In this document: in pieces, positions 1 through 7,748 of the stretch
How the letters are laid out: each line of letters starts with the position of its first letter
How positions within the stretch are numbered: position 1 is the first letter of the stretch
Source: Proteiniphilum sp. UBA4977
GTDB lineage: Bacteria; Bacteroidota; Bacteroidia; Bacteroidales; Dysgonomonadaceae
NCBI GenBank assembly: GCA_002398565.1
Contig: DGZP01000070.1
Coordinates: 1-10,993, forward strand
Direction of reading: 5' to 3'
Length of the DNA: 10,993 nucleotides
Notes under the pieces: model-generated
The model's input: only the letters and a program-made list of their open reading frames with translations
What the model was told of the DNA's origin: nothing
The model's database searches: none
Translations under genes and position numbers: made by a program

Positions 1-1
1 A

Positions 2-106
2 ACTACATTCGAGACAAATCCCATCAACGCCCACATTATCAATAACCGTGCAGCTAGCAAACTGTGGAGCCGGAAATATCAAAAAGGTTGGGAAATGAAA
101 TTGTAA
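2..106 (+). CDS. C-terminal end of an unidentified protein (partial, enters from the left)
   Basis: A reading frame open from the first bases of the window runs 34 codons to a TAA at 104-106. The residues look like ordinary protein rather than random translation, with a charged and aromatic tail (KLWSRKYQKGWEMKL). No start is present because the gene begins outside the window. The fragment is too short to assign to a family. It is followed by a long stretch without an intact gene, so it would be the last gene of a + strand unit. It could be a chance open frame; upstream sequence would decide. Confidence 0.35.
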   Translation, partial: TTFETNPINAHIINNRAASKLWSRKYQKGWEMKL

Positions 107-259
107 AAAGGTTTCATTTGTAAATCTTCTCATTCGTGATTAGTCTTGATTTAATTTGATATCAAGGGCAAAACTTAAATTTGTAATTGCATAAACAAAA
201 AAAATTCAACCCTTAAAACTGTCAGAAATGAATTCCAAAGCGAACTTAATCGAAAAAAG

Positions 260-840
260 CTAGGACAACGTAAATGGGCAGAAGAAATTATAAGATTCGA
301 TAAAGATAACTCTGCGAATGGTATCGATGTAGGTATAGGATTCGTAATAATAAAGCAGCTTATCTGCACCCAACCTTACGCCACCGAAGTCTTAGGAATA
401 GTGATCCTTCAGCATCTGAACAATATTATCCAAGTAGAGGTTTGCTTCAGATTCCAAGATGTTTGATTGCCGTTTTTTTCATTCTTTAGCGTCGAATTGT
501 AGGTCTTGTAATAGACTAATTGCCTATAGCCATCATCGATTTAGGTATGCCAAGGTTGAGTACTTGGCTGACAAAATCTAGCCAGTGCGGGAGATTGTTA
601 CCTATGACATTTGTTTCGTACTCGCTGGAACGCTGTCAACCGAGAGACCATGTGCGGTCGAATTCCAGTTATGTTACACTATGCTGAAATTCTTTATATT
701 TGATGTTACTTTCGTTGTCAAGTTTAAGATCTCTTCTCAAACTACCTCTCTTTCGAACAGCTCAATACCATGGTTGTTGGGATTGAGATGTGTTAAATCA
801 ATCATTCATTCACAAAGAGTTGGATAATTTGGGAGATCTT
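260..840 (-). pseudogene. decayed minus-strand gene of unknown family
   Basis: No intact gene lies between 107 and 991, but the minus strand gives four protein-like segments that follow on from one another in different frames: ~840-674 (contains MIDLTHLNPNNHGIELFERE), 668-516 (contains NNLPHWLDFVSQVLNLGIPK), 540-448 (contains DDGYRQLVYYKTYNSTLKNE) and 454-260 (contains LYLDNIVQMLKDHYS, then GGVRLGADKLLYYYES). In-frame stops occur at 808-806, 638-636, 518-516 and 394-392, and frame changes are needed near 670, 520-540 and 450. Adjacent segments meet or overlap where the frame changes, as expected for an old gene with several indels. I do not recognise the family. The + strand frame 585-827 is antisense to it and looks spurious. 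Bases 107-259 and 841-991 show nothing convincing. Confidence 0.35.
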
Positions 841-991
841 TTTAGTATTGTACCTACTGTTTGGCTTTTTCTTACTTGATGAGGAGAAAGGGAATGTCAA
901 CCCGATGTGATTTTGCTACCGTAAAATAAGGAATAATCATCAAATCCGCCAGTGAATTTATTTTACTGTTGAACGCTTAATTTGAAATGAG

Positions 992-2242
992 ATGAATCAG
1001 AGACTCCTATTGTTCTTTCTTTTCTTATCGCTCACCTTATTGTCAGCCGCACAAATTGTTTTCAAGGAGGGGTACATCATCAACAACAGAAATGAACGAA
1101 TCGATTGCCAGATCAGAAATGTCGGTAGAGAAGGGAGTGCCATACATTATGAATACAGGCTAAGGGAATCGGGCAATTTTGAAAAAATTGAGTTGTCGAA
1201 ATTTCTTGAATTTGGGATTGAGAATGAACTGAAATGTATAAGAGCACTTGTTCCCATTGATATGTCACCGGACCGTATTACCAGCGTGGAAGACACGTTG
1301 AGCGTGTGGAAAGAGGGGCATGCATTTTTGAGCGTGCTGCTAGAGGGGGAATTGGCAACGCTCTTCGCGTACCATGATCTTGGCAAGGATTTTTTCTTTT
1401 ATCGCCTGGAGGATTCCGACATCGTGCCACTCATCTATAAAAAATATGAGGTGGGGATTACTCCCAATTTTGTACAACGAAGGATCTACAACAACACGTT
1501 CAGGGGACAACTCGCCCTTCACCTTACTTGTGGCAATCAGAACAACGCCGAAAAAATTTCTTATACGAAAAAAGATCTGGTAAACTATTTCGAGAAGTAT
1601 CATCAATGCAAAAAAAAAGATTACAAAACATTTGAAAGTTCCAGGACAAAAAAAGGACTACTATTACTTAAACCAAAAGTCGGTCTCAACAGCATTCAGC
1701 TGGGAATAAAGGATCCTATTGATGCAGCCCCAATGGCCTACTTCAGCAAGGGAAACAGTGTTGGATTTGGGGTTGAGGTTGCATACATTTTTCCATACAA
1801 CAACTACCAGTGGGGTCTCTTCGTGGAGTCCAACCATCTATCATACAAGAGTGTTTCAGTCACCGTCATCAATGAAGTCAACCCCGACATGTACAAGGAT
1901 TACATGATTGATTATCAATCCATCGAATTCCCCCTCGGTCTAATTTACCATTTGAAGCTGGATAAAAACAACCGGTTTTTTGCGAAAGTTGCATTTGTAC
2001 CGCATATCATCTTCTCATCATCATACATTGCTTTCAATGCGACGGAAAAAAATAAATTCAGCTCCCACTCCTCCCTATTATTTGGCATCGGATACAACCA
2101 TCGCGGTCTGGGGGTAGAGTTCAAGTACTACACGCCCGCAAACATCACGCAAAATCTCTATAAGCGAGGTTCGAACCTGAATCAGCTTTCTTTCAATCTT
2201 TTCTACACTTTTCAATTGCTTAGTGATCAAGGGTTCAGGTAG
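992..2242 (+). CDS. secreted protein with N-terminal Bacteroidetes-specific domain and C-terminal outer-membrane beta-barrel (PorT-like)
   Basis: The 416-residue product begins with a Sec signal peptide (hydrophobic residues 4-19, likely cleavage at SAA|Q near residue 20). Residues ~22-215 form an extracytoplasmic domain starting KEGYIINNRNERIDC and ending near LVNYFEKYHQCKKK. It resembles a module common in Bacteroidota proteins annotated only as hypothetical or, misleadingly, as tRNA modification GTPase; no GTPase motif is visible here. Residues ~230-416 look like a small beta-barrel: alternating aromatic/polar strands (VGFGVEVAYIF, WGLFVESNHLSYKS, GLGVEFKYYTP) and a final strand NQLSFNLFYTFQL, as in PorT/OmpA-like barrels. 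The ATG at 992 is chosen because the nearby ATG at 987 is followed at once by a stop. It stands alone, convergent with the minus-strand cluster. Its function is unknown; it is probably a structural or uptake-related envelope protein. Confidence 0.8.
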   Translation: MNQRLLLFFLFLSLTLLSAAQIVFKEGYIINNRNERIDCQIRNVGREGSAIHYEYRLRESGNFEKIELSKFLEFGIENELKCIRALVPIDMSPDRITSVEDTLSVWKEGHAFLSVLLEGELATLFAYHDLGKDFFFYRLEDSDIVPLIYKKYEVGITPNFVQRRIYNNTFRGQLALHLTCGNQNNAEKISYTKKDLVNYFEKYHQCKKKDYKTFESSRTKKGLLLLKPKVGLNSIQLGIKDPIDAAPMAYFSKGNSVGFGVEVAYIFPYNNYQWGLFVESNHLSYKSVSVTVINEVNPDMYKDYMIDYQSIEFPLGLIYHLKLDKNNRFFAKVAFVPHIIFSSSYIAFNATEKNKFSSHSSLLFGIGYNHRGLGVEFKYYTPANITQNLYKRGSNLNQLSFNLFYTFQLLSDQGFR

Positions 2243-2364
2243 ATCAACCTATAGAGGGAAGCGGTACTTGTTGGTAAAAAATATCAGGAGATTCCTGTTC
2301 TTCTCAAAGATCGGGAAGCTGCCTGACTATGTATCACAGGTCTTAACAAAAGAACTGATATCCC

Positions 2365-4716
2365 TTATCGATTTTTTAGTTGAAGTTTGATCATCTGTTC
2401 TGCCATGTTACCCCCATTCTCTCTTTGTGCAGCTGAATTGAAATGCAACTGATCGCCTATATGTCCCAACTGACTGGCTTCTGAAAAACGAACATTACTC
2501 ATTTCGGTAGCCACTTCTTTCAGTGCCTCGTTTATTGTCGGGGAGAGCTTCGATTTCAGGAAATCGGGAACGCCACCCAGTACAATTGGGATAGTCTCAT
2601 CTCCGAGATCCTTACGCAGTTGGATGAGAAGACGCAATAATCTCTCCTTGTAATGGGGTGCATCCGTGTTATTCGAATCGGACTCACCCTGCTGCCATAC
2701 GATCCCTTTCAATACCCCGTGCGTCAAGGCCACCCTGGCCTTGCGCAACGCCTCTTCATACAACCCTCTTTCACCACCCGGCTGCCAGTAGGACACTTTG
2801 GTCCCCCCCACTGCGGCGGGTATCAGACCAATGGTTAGCCTGGGATAAAAACTAGCCATCTTTTTGCCGAAGGCAAGACCCGGCCCTGTTCCACGGTTTG
2901 CTTTGTCGTAATGCAGCGGTTCCTTTGCCGGGACAAAAGAATCAGTGGCATCAAGAACCAGCACACGAGGATGGGTGATCGTATCTTCCCTCTCAATAAA
3001 GCCTCGCCCGGCCATGTTAGATTGTCCAATGAGCAGGTAAAGGTCGTAAGGTTCTCGTGCTACCTCACTTTTATTTATTTGAAAAGTCAACTGACTTCTT
3101 AGCATCCCATTTTTCCGGAGATACTCCTTATATTCATCAAAAGCCCCTACACCGGGTCGGAAGCTATGCCAACTAAACTGACTGATGTTCCTTGTGAACA
3201 AGCCGGCGTAGATCAGCTGATCTTTCAGGTTTACCCACTTTTTCCCATGCCACCTGATGTTTTCACTGCCGCAACGCTTGAAAGATTCGATATCTACGCC
3301 GAATTGTACGCCAGTTTCATCACATGCCTGCTTGATATAAGAATACCAGAGTGGAAGTACCACATCGAAATCACCATCATCCACTGAACATCTTCCTCCG
3401 CAATCCTGGAGATAAAGGATGTCTATATCCGGGGCATTTTCGAAAAATGTCTTGAAAAAGTGATAGGTCATGTCAGCCGGTCGTCCCCGCCACAATGCAG
3501 GTGCAATTGCGACAATATATTTATTGGGCTTTGATTTGGCATATGATGCCACCCTTTGTTGATAATGTGCCAGTAGCATCCGATCCTCATCCTTCCACCA
3601 CCCCCTGTACGAACCGTCGTGGAACTCCTCGCAAATGTACCAACCAGCCATGGCACCATGGTCACCAAACTTGTCGTAGAGATCATCGATCATCGTGACA
3701 TTCTTTTCAAAGAGCTTGTCATAGGCGGCAGCGTCACCCTTGTCAAGAGGATACCTGCCACCATGCAATCCCAATATCAGCTTCATGCCGGTTTTTTCAG
3801 CTCCTTCAAACATCTGGTCAATGATGCCATACTCCTTTATCTTCCATTGGATCTTGTCGGTCTTGTAATAAAATGTAGCGGAGTCAACTTCTTTTGAACC
3901 GAGAGCAGAACGTTGAACGATCACAGTATCAATTCCAAGTTCCATGTATGATTCAAAGAGATTTTTCCAATCGTAATCCAGGTGATGAGTCGGATGCAAC
4001 TGGATAAAGATGCTGGTAAAACGTACCGGTTCAGTATCGGGATTATAACTAGTCAGCTGCTCAAGCGCGTCGATATGCAAAACACCCTCGTGGGGTTTAC
4101 CTGACACATTCTCGATATCGAAACTGTAACCGTTCACCCTGGATAGATTAAGTACAGTCCCGGGATTATCACCACCCGGCACAAATTTCTCATAGGGTAT
4201 GAATACCTGCTGCCATCCTTTTTTCTTCAGGATATTATCGTCGCTGAATGTAAAGGTATAAAGTTGATCTTTAGCAAGTGTGAAGGAGTCATCCTGCTGA
4301 AGGAGATTTACGGTTAAGCGGTTGTTGCTGCCTTCACCATGTAACCAGAAGGAGATTCCTACCGGATAGAATGAGAGATCAGACCTGAAATTGTGATTCC
4401 AAACTTTTTGCAACCTGATCACTTCAGGGTTTTCCGACCTTTTGTTACCTGAAAAACGAAAGTTGCACTTGAGACTTCCGTTTCCCTGGTATTTGAAGTG
4501 GGGGTCAAACGAACTCTTCGCGGTTGTACCCTTTGAAGCATTGATCAAAATGGCTTCAAGACAGTAATAGGAAGCATCATAGTCGAAATTGTTGATGTAT
4601 CTTGCGGCACCCTTGTACTCTTCACTCCCCGACAGTGTAGTCTGCGCGAAAAGGGTAGAAGGGAACAGCAGTAGAAGTAATACAAGCTTTTTTAAATTCA
4701 AACGGTCCATTGTCAA
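2365..4716 (-). CDS. secreted DUF4434 putative glycosidase fused to a CE6/SASA-type acetylesterase
   Basis: The 783-residue exported protein has a signal peptide (residues ~8-24, LFA|Q) and three parts. Residues ~30-225 are a beta-rich jelly-roll-like domain resembling carbohydrate-binding modules. Residues ~232-540 are a DUF4434-type TIM barrel with candidate acidic residues E364 (GWYICEEF), D438 (LYLQD) and D475/E477 (GVDIESF). Residues ~556-783 are an SGNH hydrolase of the sialate O-acetylesterase/CE6 acetylxylan esterase family: nucleophile S566 in GQSNM, block WQQGESD at 674-680, and D755/H758 in DQLHF, so the triad looks complete. Family knowledge says the last domain removes acetyl groups from sugars; glycosidase activity of DUF4434 is inferred from fold. 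The first two parts are a close paralogue of the 5583-7223 product, which stops where this one continues into the esterase. Met3 (4710) is an alternative start. It is the last gene of a three-gene run, 38 bp after its neighbour. Confidence 0.88.
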   Translation of the reverse strand: MTMDRLNLKKLVLLLLLFPSTLFAQTTLSGSEEYKGAARYINNFDYDASYYCLEAILINASKGTTAKSSFDPHFKYQGNGSLKCNFRFSGNKRSENPEVIRLQKVWNHNFRSDLSFYPVGISFWLHGEGSNNRLTVNLLQQDDSFTLAKDQLYTFTFSDDNILKKKGWQQVFIPYEKFVPGGDNPGTVLNLSRVNGYSFDIENVSGKPHEGVLHIDALEQLTSYNPDTEPVRFTSIFIQLHPTHHLDYDWKNLFESYMELGIDTVIVQRSALGSKEVDSATFYYKTDKIQWKIKEYGIIDQMFEGAEKTGMKLILGLHGGRYPLDKGDAAAYDKLFEKNVTMIDDLYDKFGDHGAMAGWYICEEFHDGSYRGWWKDEDRMLLAHYQQRVASYAKSKPNKYIVAIAPALWRGRPADMTYHFFKTFFENAPDIDILYLQDCGGRCSVDDGDFDVVLPLWYSYIKQACDETGVQFGVDIESFKRCGSENIRWHGKKWVNLKDQLIYAGLFTRNISQFSWHSFRPGVGAFDEYKEYLRKNGMLRSQLTFQINKSEVAREPYDLYLLIGQSNMAGRGFIEREDTITHPRVLVLDATDSFVPAKEPLHYDKANRGTGPGLAFGKKMASFYPRLTIGLIPAAVGGTKVSYWQPGGERGLYEEALRKARVALTHGVLKGIVWQQGESDSNNTDAPHYKERLLRLLIQLRKDLGDETIPIVLGGVPDFLKSKLSPTINEALKEVATEMSNVRFSEASQLGHIGDQLHFNSAAQRENGGNMAEQMIKLQLKNR

Positions 4717-4754
4717 TCTATTATTTGTGAATATACAGTAATTTCATAGAAGGG

Positions 4755-5528
4755 CTACGGAAAAATTTTCCGCATGGCTTCAGCAAATATTGCTGCCATC
4801 CTTTGTTGAATGTACTTATCTTTTCCCCTGTTGGGGTGCCAGCCATATTCAACTCCTTCAATCGTTTTACGATCAAATGAATAGAGCGTACTCATTCTTT
4901 CCCCGGTGACCGGATGAGTGATCTTATCGGAGAAGCCGATCAGGCGGTCGAACTCCACCAGTAGGAAACCCCATTTTGCGGCCAGTTGCCGTACCGAAGC
5001 ATTGTATACCGCTCGCGCATCATGCCAATCGGTGCACAGGACCACCACAGCCGGTTTCCCGTAAGGGGTTTCGTAGTAGACAGAATTCTCATCAAATTTC
5101 AATTGATAACACTCGGTCAGGAATCTCTTGATCACGTAATCGAACGCCGCCGCATAGTTGCTCCTGTCGAAGGGAGTCATGTAATCATCGTACTCTGTTT
5201 TCAGCTCAGTCTCATTAAACACATCACGATTCACCACGTGCATGATAATCAGTGCATCCATCTCCTCCAGCTCCTGACGGCTATAAAGTTCATTTTTCGA
5301 CATCTTGTTGGCCAGATCCGCGATCGCGGTACCCCCGATCGCCTTGTTGATAGCTTTCGCATCGAGTATTTCACAACCCAGTTCAAACCAACCGTTCACC
5401 GGGACCGCGAAGGATGCCCCCGTTAGGAAGAAGCTGTATTTATTCTCCAGTTGATACTGTTGTGCTGTGATCATTCCGGAAAAAACAACAAAAATGATGA
5501 GGGGCAAAAGAAAAGAAAGTCGTTTCAT
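4755..5528 (-). CDS. secreted SGNH/GDSL-like hydrolase, DUF5040 type
   Basis: The 257-residue product has a Sec signal peptide (residues 1-22, TAQ cleavage region). The mature part looks like a divergent SGNH hydrolase: FFLTGASFA (S39) matches the position of the block I nucleophile, GTAIADLANK (66-75) the oxyanion Gly block, MHVVN (96-100, N100) the block III Asn, and GWHPN (229-233, H231) the block V His. This arrangement matches the Bacteroidetes family I know as DUF5040; that label is from memory. Family members are expected to be exported esterases or deacetylases acting on carbohydrates, but no substrate can be read here. It sits between two DUF4434 paralogues, 54 bp after one and 38 bp before the other, which supports joint transcription and a shared glycan target. 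Confidence 0.72.
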   Translation of the reverse strand: MKRLSFLLPLIIFVVFSGMITAQQYQLENKYSFFLTGASFAVPVNGWFELGCEILDAKAINKAIGGTAIADLANKMSKNELYSRQELEEMDALIIMHVVNRDVFNETELKTEYDDYMTPFDRSNYAAAFDYVIKRFLTECYQLKFDENSVYYETPYGKPAVVVLCTDWHDARAVYNASVRQLAAKWGFLLVEFDRLIGFSDKITHPVTGERMSTLYSFDRKTIEGVEYGWHPNRGKDKYIQQRMAAIFAEAMRKIFP

Positions 5529-5582
5529 TCAGATAATTATTTTGAATATATATCGATATGTCAATTCTTGTGTTTTGGAAGA

Positions 5583-7223
5583 TCACCTATCGTTAAGCAA
5601 TCCTCGTTCTTCTAAATAGGCCTTGTACTCGTCAAAAGCTCCCATCCCGGGCCTGAAATTAAGACAGCTGTACATGGTGATGTTGGAGGTAAACATCCCG
5701 GCCACCATAAGTTGATCCTTCAAGAGAGACCATTCACGGGAGTGCAGCCTGATGTTCTCCGCCGGGCAGTTTTTGAATGCCTCTATATCGACACCAAATT
5801 GTACACCGGTTTCATCACATGCCCTTTTCACCTCTTCGTACCAATGGGGTAGAGAGACGAAAATATCTTCCTGAGGAAAGGCACACCTCCCGGCACAGTC
5901 CTGTAGATAGAGGATGTCAATATCAGGAGTCTTTTCCAACAAGCTCTTGAAGAAATCATAGGTCATGTCAGCCGGTCTTCCTCTCCATAGAGCCGGTGCT
6001 GTACAGACCATCAGTTTCCTCTGCTTCGATTTGGCGTATGCCGCAACCCTTTGCTGGTAATTGGCGAGCAACATCCTGTCCTCATATTTCCACCAGTTGT
6101 TGCTCCCAAACCCATCATGAAATTCCTGGGGGATGTACCAACCGGCGAGGGCAGGAGAGGCAGAGAACTTTCTATAGAGATCGTCCAGTATCTCTCGGTT
6201 CCTCTCGAAGAGTTCATCATACACCTTTGCATCTCCCGGATCGGATGGCAATCTTCCCCCGAAAAGTCCCATGACGATTTTCATCCCAATTCTCTCCGCA
6301 GCAGGCATCAGGTTCTCAATAATAAGATGATCCTCTCTTTTCCATTGTATTTCATCGGTCTTATAGAAAAAGTTTGGATATTCCTCCGCTTTTGGTCCCC
6401 TGGCGGCATACTGAACAATCACGGAATCAATCCCTATCTCACGATAGGCATCAAACAGGGTGTCCCAATCATACTCCACGTGTTTTGCGGGGTTTAGCGA
6501 GATAAAGATGCTTGAAAACTGATGAACGCCCTCAACTTCTGGCTGATAGGATGTATTTTGCTCAAAAGCATCGAAGTGGATGGAACCAGAATGTTCAGTT
6601 TGGGAGAGATTCTCAATATCAAAGCGGTATCCATTCACCCGTGCAAGATTGAGTTCCTGATCAGGATTGCTGTCAGATGGCTGAAACTGATCGTAGGAGA
6701 TTTCCAATTGTTGCCATCCCCCCCTGGCCAATATGGTGTCGTTTGAATAGGTGAATGAGTAGTGATTCGCTGATCTTAAGGTAAAATCCTCGTTCTGCTG
6801 AAGCAGGTGCAATGAAAAACGATCATTAGAACCACTGCTGTTGATCCAGAGCGAGAGTCCCACGGGATGAAAGGATAAATCTGTACGGAATCGATGAGTC
6901 CAAATTTTCTCAAGGCTGATCTTTTCATGTGGCTTATCGCCCTTGTCGCCAGTGAAGGAGTAGTCGCACCTAAGGCTCCTCTCCCCCTGTTGCTTGACTT
7001 CTGAATCAAAACGGAGCTTGACCGCAGCATCGCTCACACCATCAACATCCTTGACATTAAGCCTATAGACCCAATTGTCATGATCAAAGGTGTTAACATA
7101 TCTGCTTACGCCTGTCGATTTGTACTTCTCATCAGTCTCATCTTCGCGCTGTTCAGAAAAACATCCAAAGGAGAGAAGCAAGATCATTAAGAACAATGAT
7201 TTCCGTGAAAAAAGATATTTCAT
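5583..7223 (-). CDS. DUF4434 putative glycosidase lipoprotein
   Basis: The 546-residue product starts with a lipoprotein-type signal (LLLSFGC, Cys21) followed by an acidic stretch (SEQREDETDE), which in Bacteroidota often goes with export to the cell surface. Residues ~38-225 are a jelly-roll-like putative sugar-binding domain. Residues ~235-540 are a DUF4434-type TIM barrel with candidate catalytic residues E367 (GWYIPQEF), D442 (LYLQD) and D479/E481 (GVDIEAF). It aligns along its whole length with the N-terminal two thirds of the 2365-4716 product, including HFRPG/NFRPG and GAFDEYK near the end, but lacks the esterase domain and ends at GLLNDR. It is the first gene of the three-gene run, so any promoter should lie above 7223; I found no consensus one. 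Glycosidase activity is an inference; surface anchoring is likely but not certain. Confidence 0.85.
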   Translation of the reverse strand: MKYLFSRKSLFLMILLLSFGCFSEQREDETDEKYKSTGVSRYVNTFDHDNWVYRLNVKDVDGVSDAAVKLRFDSEVKQQGERSLRCDYSFTGDKGDKPHEKISLEKIWTHRFRTDLSFHPVGLSLWINSSGSNDRFSLHLLQQNEDFTLRSANHYSFTYSNDTILARGGWQQLEISYDQFQPSDSNPDQELNLARVNGYRFDIENLSQTEHSGSIHFDAFEQNTSYQPEVEGVHQFSSIFISLNPAKHVEYDWDTLFDAYREIGIDSVIVQYAARGPKAEEYPNFFYKTDEIQWKREDHLIIENLMPAAERIGMKIVMGLFGGRLPSDPGDAKVYDELFERNREILDDLYRKFSASPALAGWYIPQEFHDGFGSNNWWKYEDRMLLANYQQRVAAYAKSKQRKLMVCTAPALWRGRPADMTYDFFKSLLEKTPDIDILYLQDCAGRCAFPQEDIFVSLPHWYEEVKRACDETGVQFGVDIEAFKNCPAENIRLHSREWSLLKDQLMVAGMFTSNITMYSCLNFRPGMGAFDEYKAYLEERGLLNDR

Positions 7224-7387
7224 AGGATCGTAATATCTTGATTAAAAATTGAGCAAACTTGTTTCAATTGTCATAATTATCGTAAAGTAACATGATTATT
7301 TTTACTGTGAGATTCCTCATTACGTAAAATACTCCTCGAAAACCTACATACGAGAAAACAACCTGCACCCTATGGTATGATTCCTGC

Positions 7388-7418
7388 GTTTTTTGATGAT
7401 AATTGTATATTAAAAAAC
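7388..7418. repeat. AT-rich inverted repeat
   Basis: Arms GTTTTTTGAT (7388-7397) and ATTAAAAAAC (7409-7418) are complementary with one mismatch and are separated by 11 bases. The low GC content and lack of a trailing T-run on either side argue against an intrinsic terminator. It could be a regulator-binding site upstream of the DUF4434 operon, or chance in AT-rich DNA. Confidence 0.3.
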
Positions 7419-7440
7419 AATCATTCAACCAATAATTCCT

Positions 7441-7448
7441 TACATTTG
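7441..7448 (+). promoter_or_regulatory. TAnnTTTG -7 box with no downstream gene
   Basis: TACATTTG matches the Bacteroidota -7 consensus TAnnTTTG exactly, in a typical context (CCTTACATTTGCA). No clear -33 TTTG is seen at the expected distance. No + strand gene follows; the next intact genes run on the other strand. It may be a leftover promoter, a promoter for an RNA, or a chance match. Confidence 0.25.
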
Positions 7449-7518
7449 CATATCATTGATAGGTAATAAACAAATCCAACAACTATAAATTTCAACCGGG
7501 TCATTAAGTGTATTTGAT

Positions 7519-7724
7519 CTACTCTTCATATATTTTCAGTGTAATCCATTTCACCCATTCTTGCGATTTCTGTTTAACCTTTCGAGGGACAATTTTACTA
7601 GAGAAAGTAGTCAATTCAGCTGTGGTGAGTTCTTCGGTTGGCGAGATATCGAACGCTTTTGTCTTATCCCTGTGATGATTAAGCCATGTTGAGGTAAGAA
7701 AATCCACAGGAAATGCCAGTAAAT
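7519..7724 (-). pseudogene. short open frame, possible gene remnant
   Basis: Downstream of the oxidoreductase gene, a minus-strand frame runs to a TAG at 7521-7519 and encodes about 65 residues with normal-looking composition (HHRDKTKAFDISPTEELTTA ... WVKWITLKIYEE). It has no ATG; the only usable start is a GTG at 7707, and no ribosome site is evident. It looks more like the C-terminal scrap of a lost gene than an intact small gene. I do not recognise the family. A 40-codon frame from an ATG at 7733 overlaps it in another phase and looks less protein-like. Confidence 0.25.
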
Positions 7725-7748
7725 GTTATACATCAGGTGTGTATTCCT

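Larger units (their letters stand above)
7224..7518. other. AT-rich intergenic region upstream of the DUF4434 operon
   Basis: No coding frame is supported here. The stretch should contain the promoter of the 7223-2365 operon, but I see no clean TAnnTTTG box on the minus strand. It contains an AT-rich inverted repeat at 7388-7418 and a + strand promoter-like box at 7441-7448 that has no gene to serve. Confidence 0.6.

Noticed and set aside
178..466. Open + strand frame including QSELNRKKLGQRKWAEEIIRF
   Set aside because: No start codon; it looks partly protein-like but the opposite strand fits better with flanking segments. Either strand could be the true one, so this is kept only as an alternative to the pseudogene call.
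585..827. 80-codon + strand frame
   Set aside because: It lies antisense to the decayed minus-strand gene, has no ribosome site and reads as low-quality hydrophobic/cysteine-rich sequence.
881..929. Strong Shine-Dalgarno-like GAGGAGAAAGGG followed by an 11-codon frame (894-929)
   Set aside because: Strong SD sites are atypical for this phylum and the peptide shows no leader-like codon pattern; probably chance purine-rich sequence.
2284..2297. Small CAGGA/TCCTG hairpin between convergent genes
   Set aside because: Only five base pairs and no T-run; not enough to call a terminator.
2213..2390. + strand open frame after the barrel gene (contains KIGKLPDYVSQVL)
   Set aside because: It has no ATG and overlaps the ends of two well-supported genes; no family is recognised.
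4986..5426. 146-codon + strand frame
   Set aside because: Antisense shadow of the DUF5040-like gene, which has a signal peptide and SGNH motifs.
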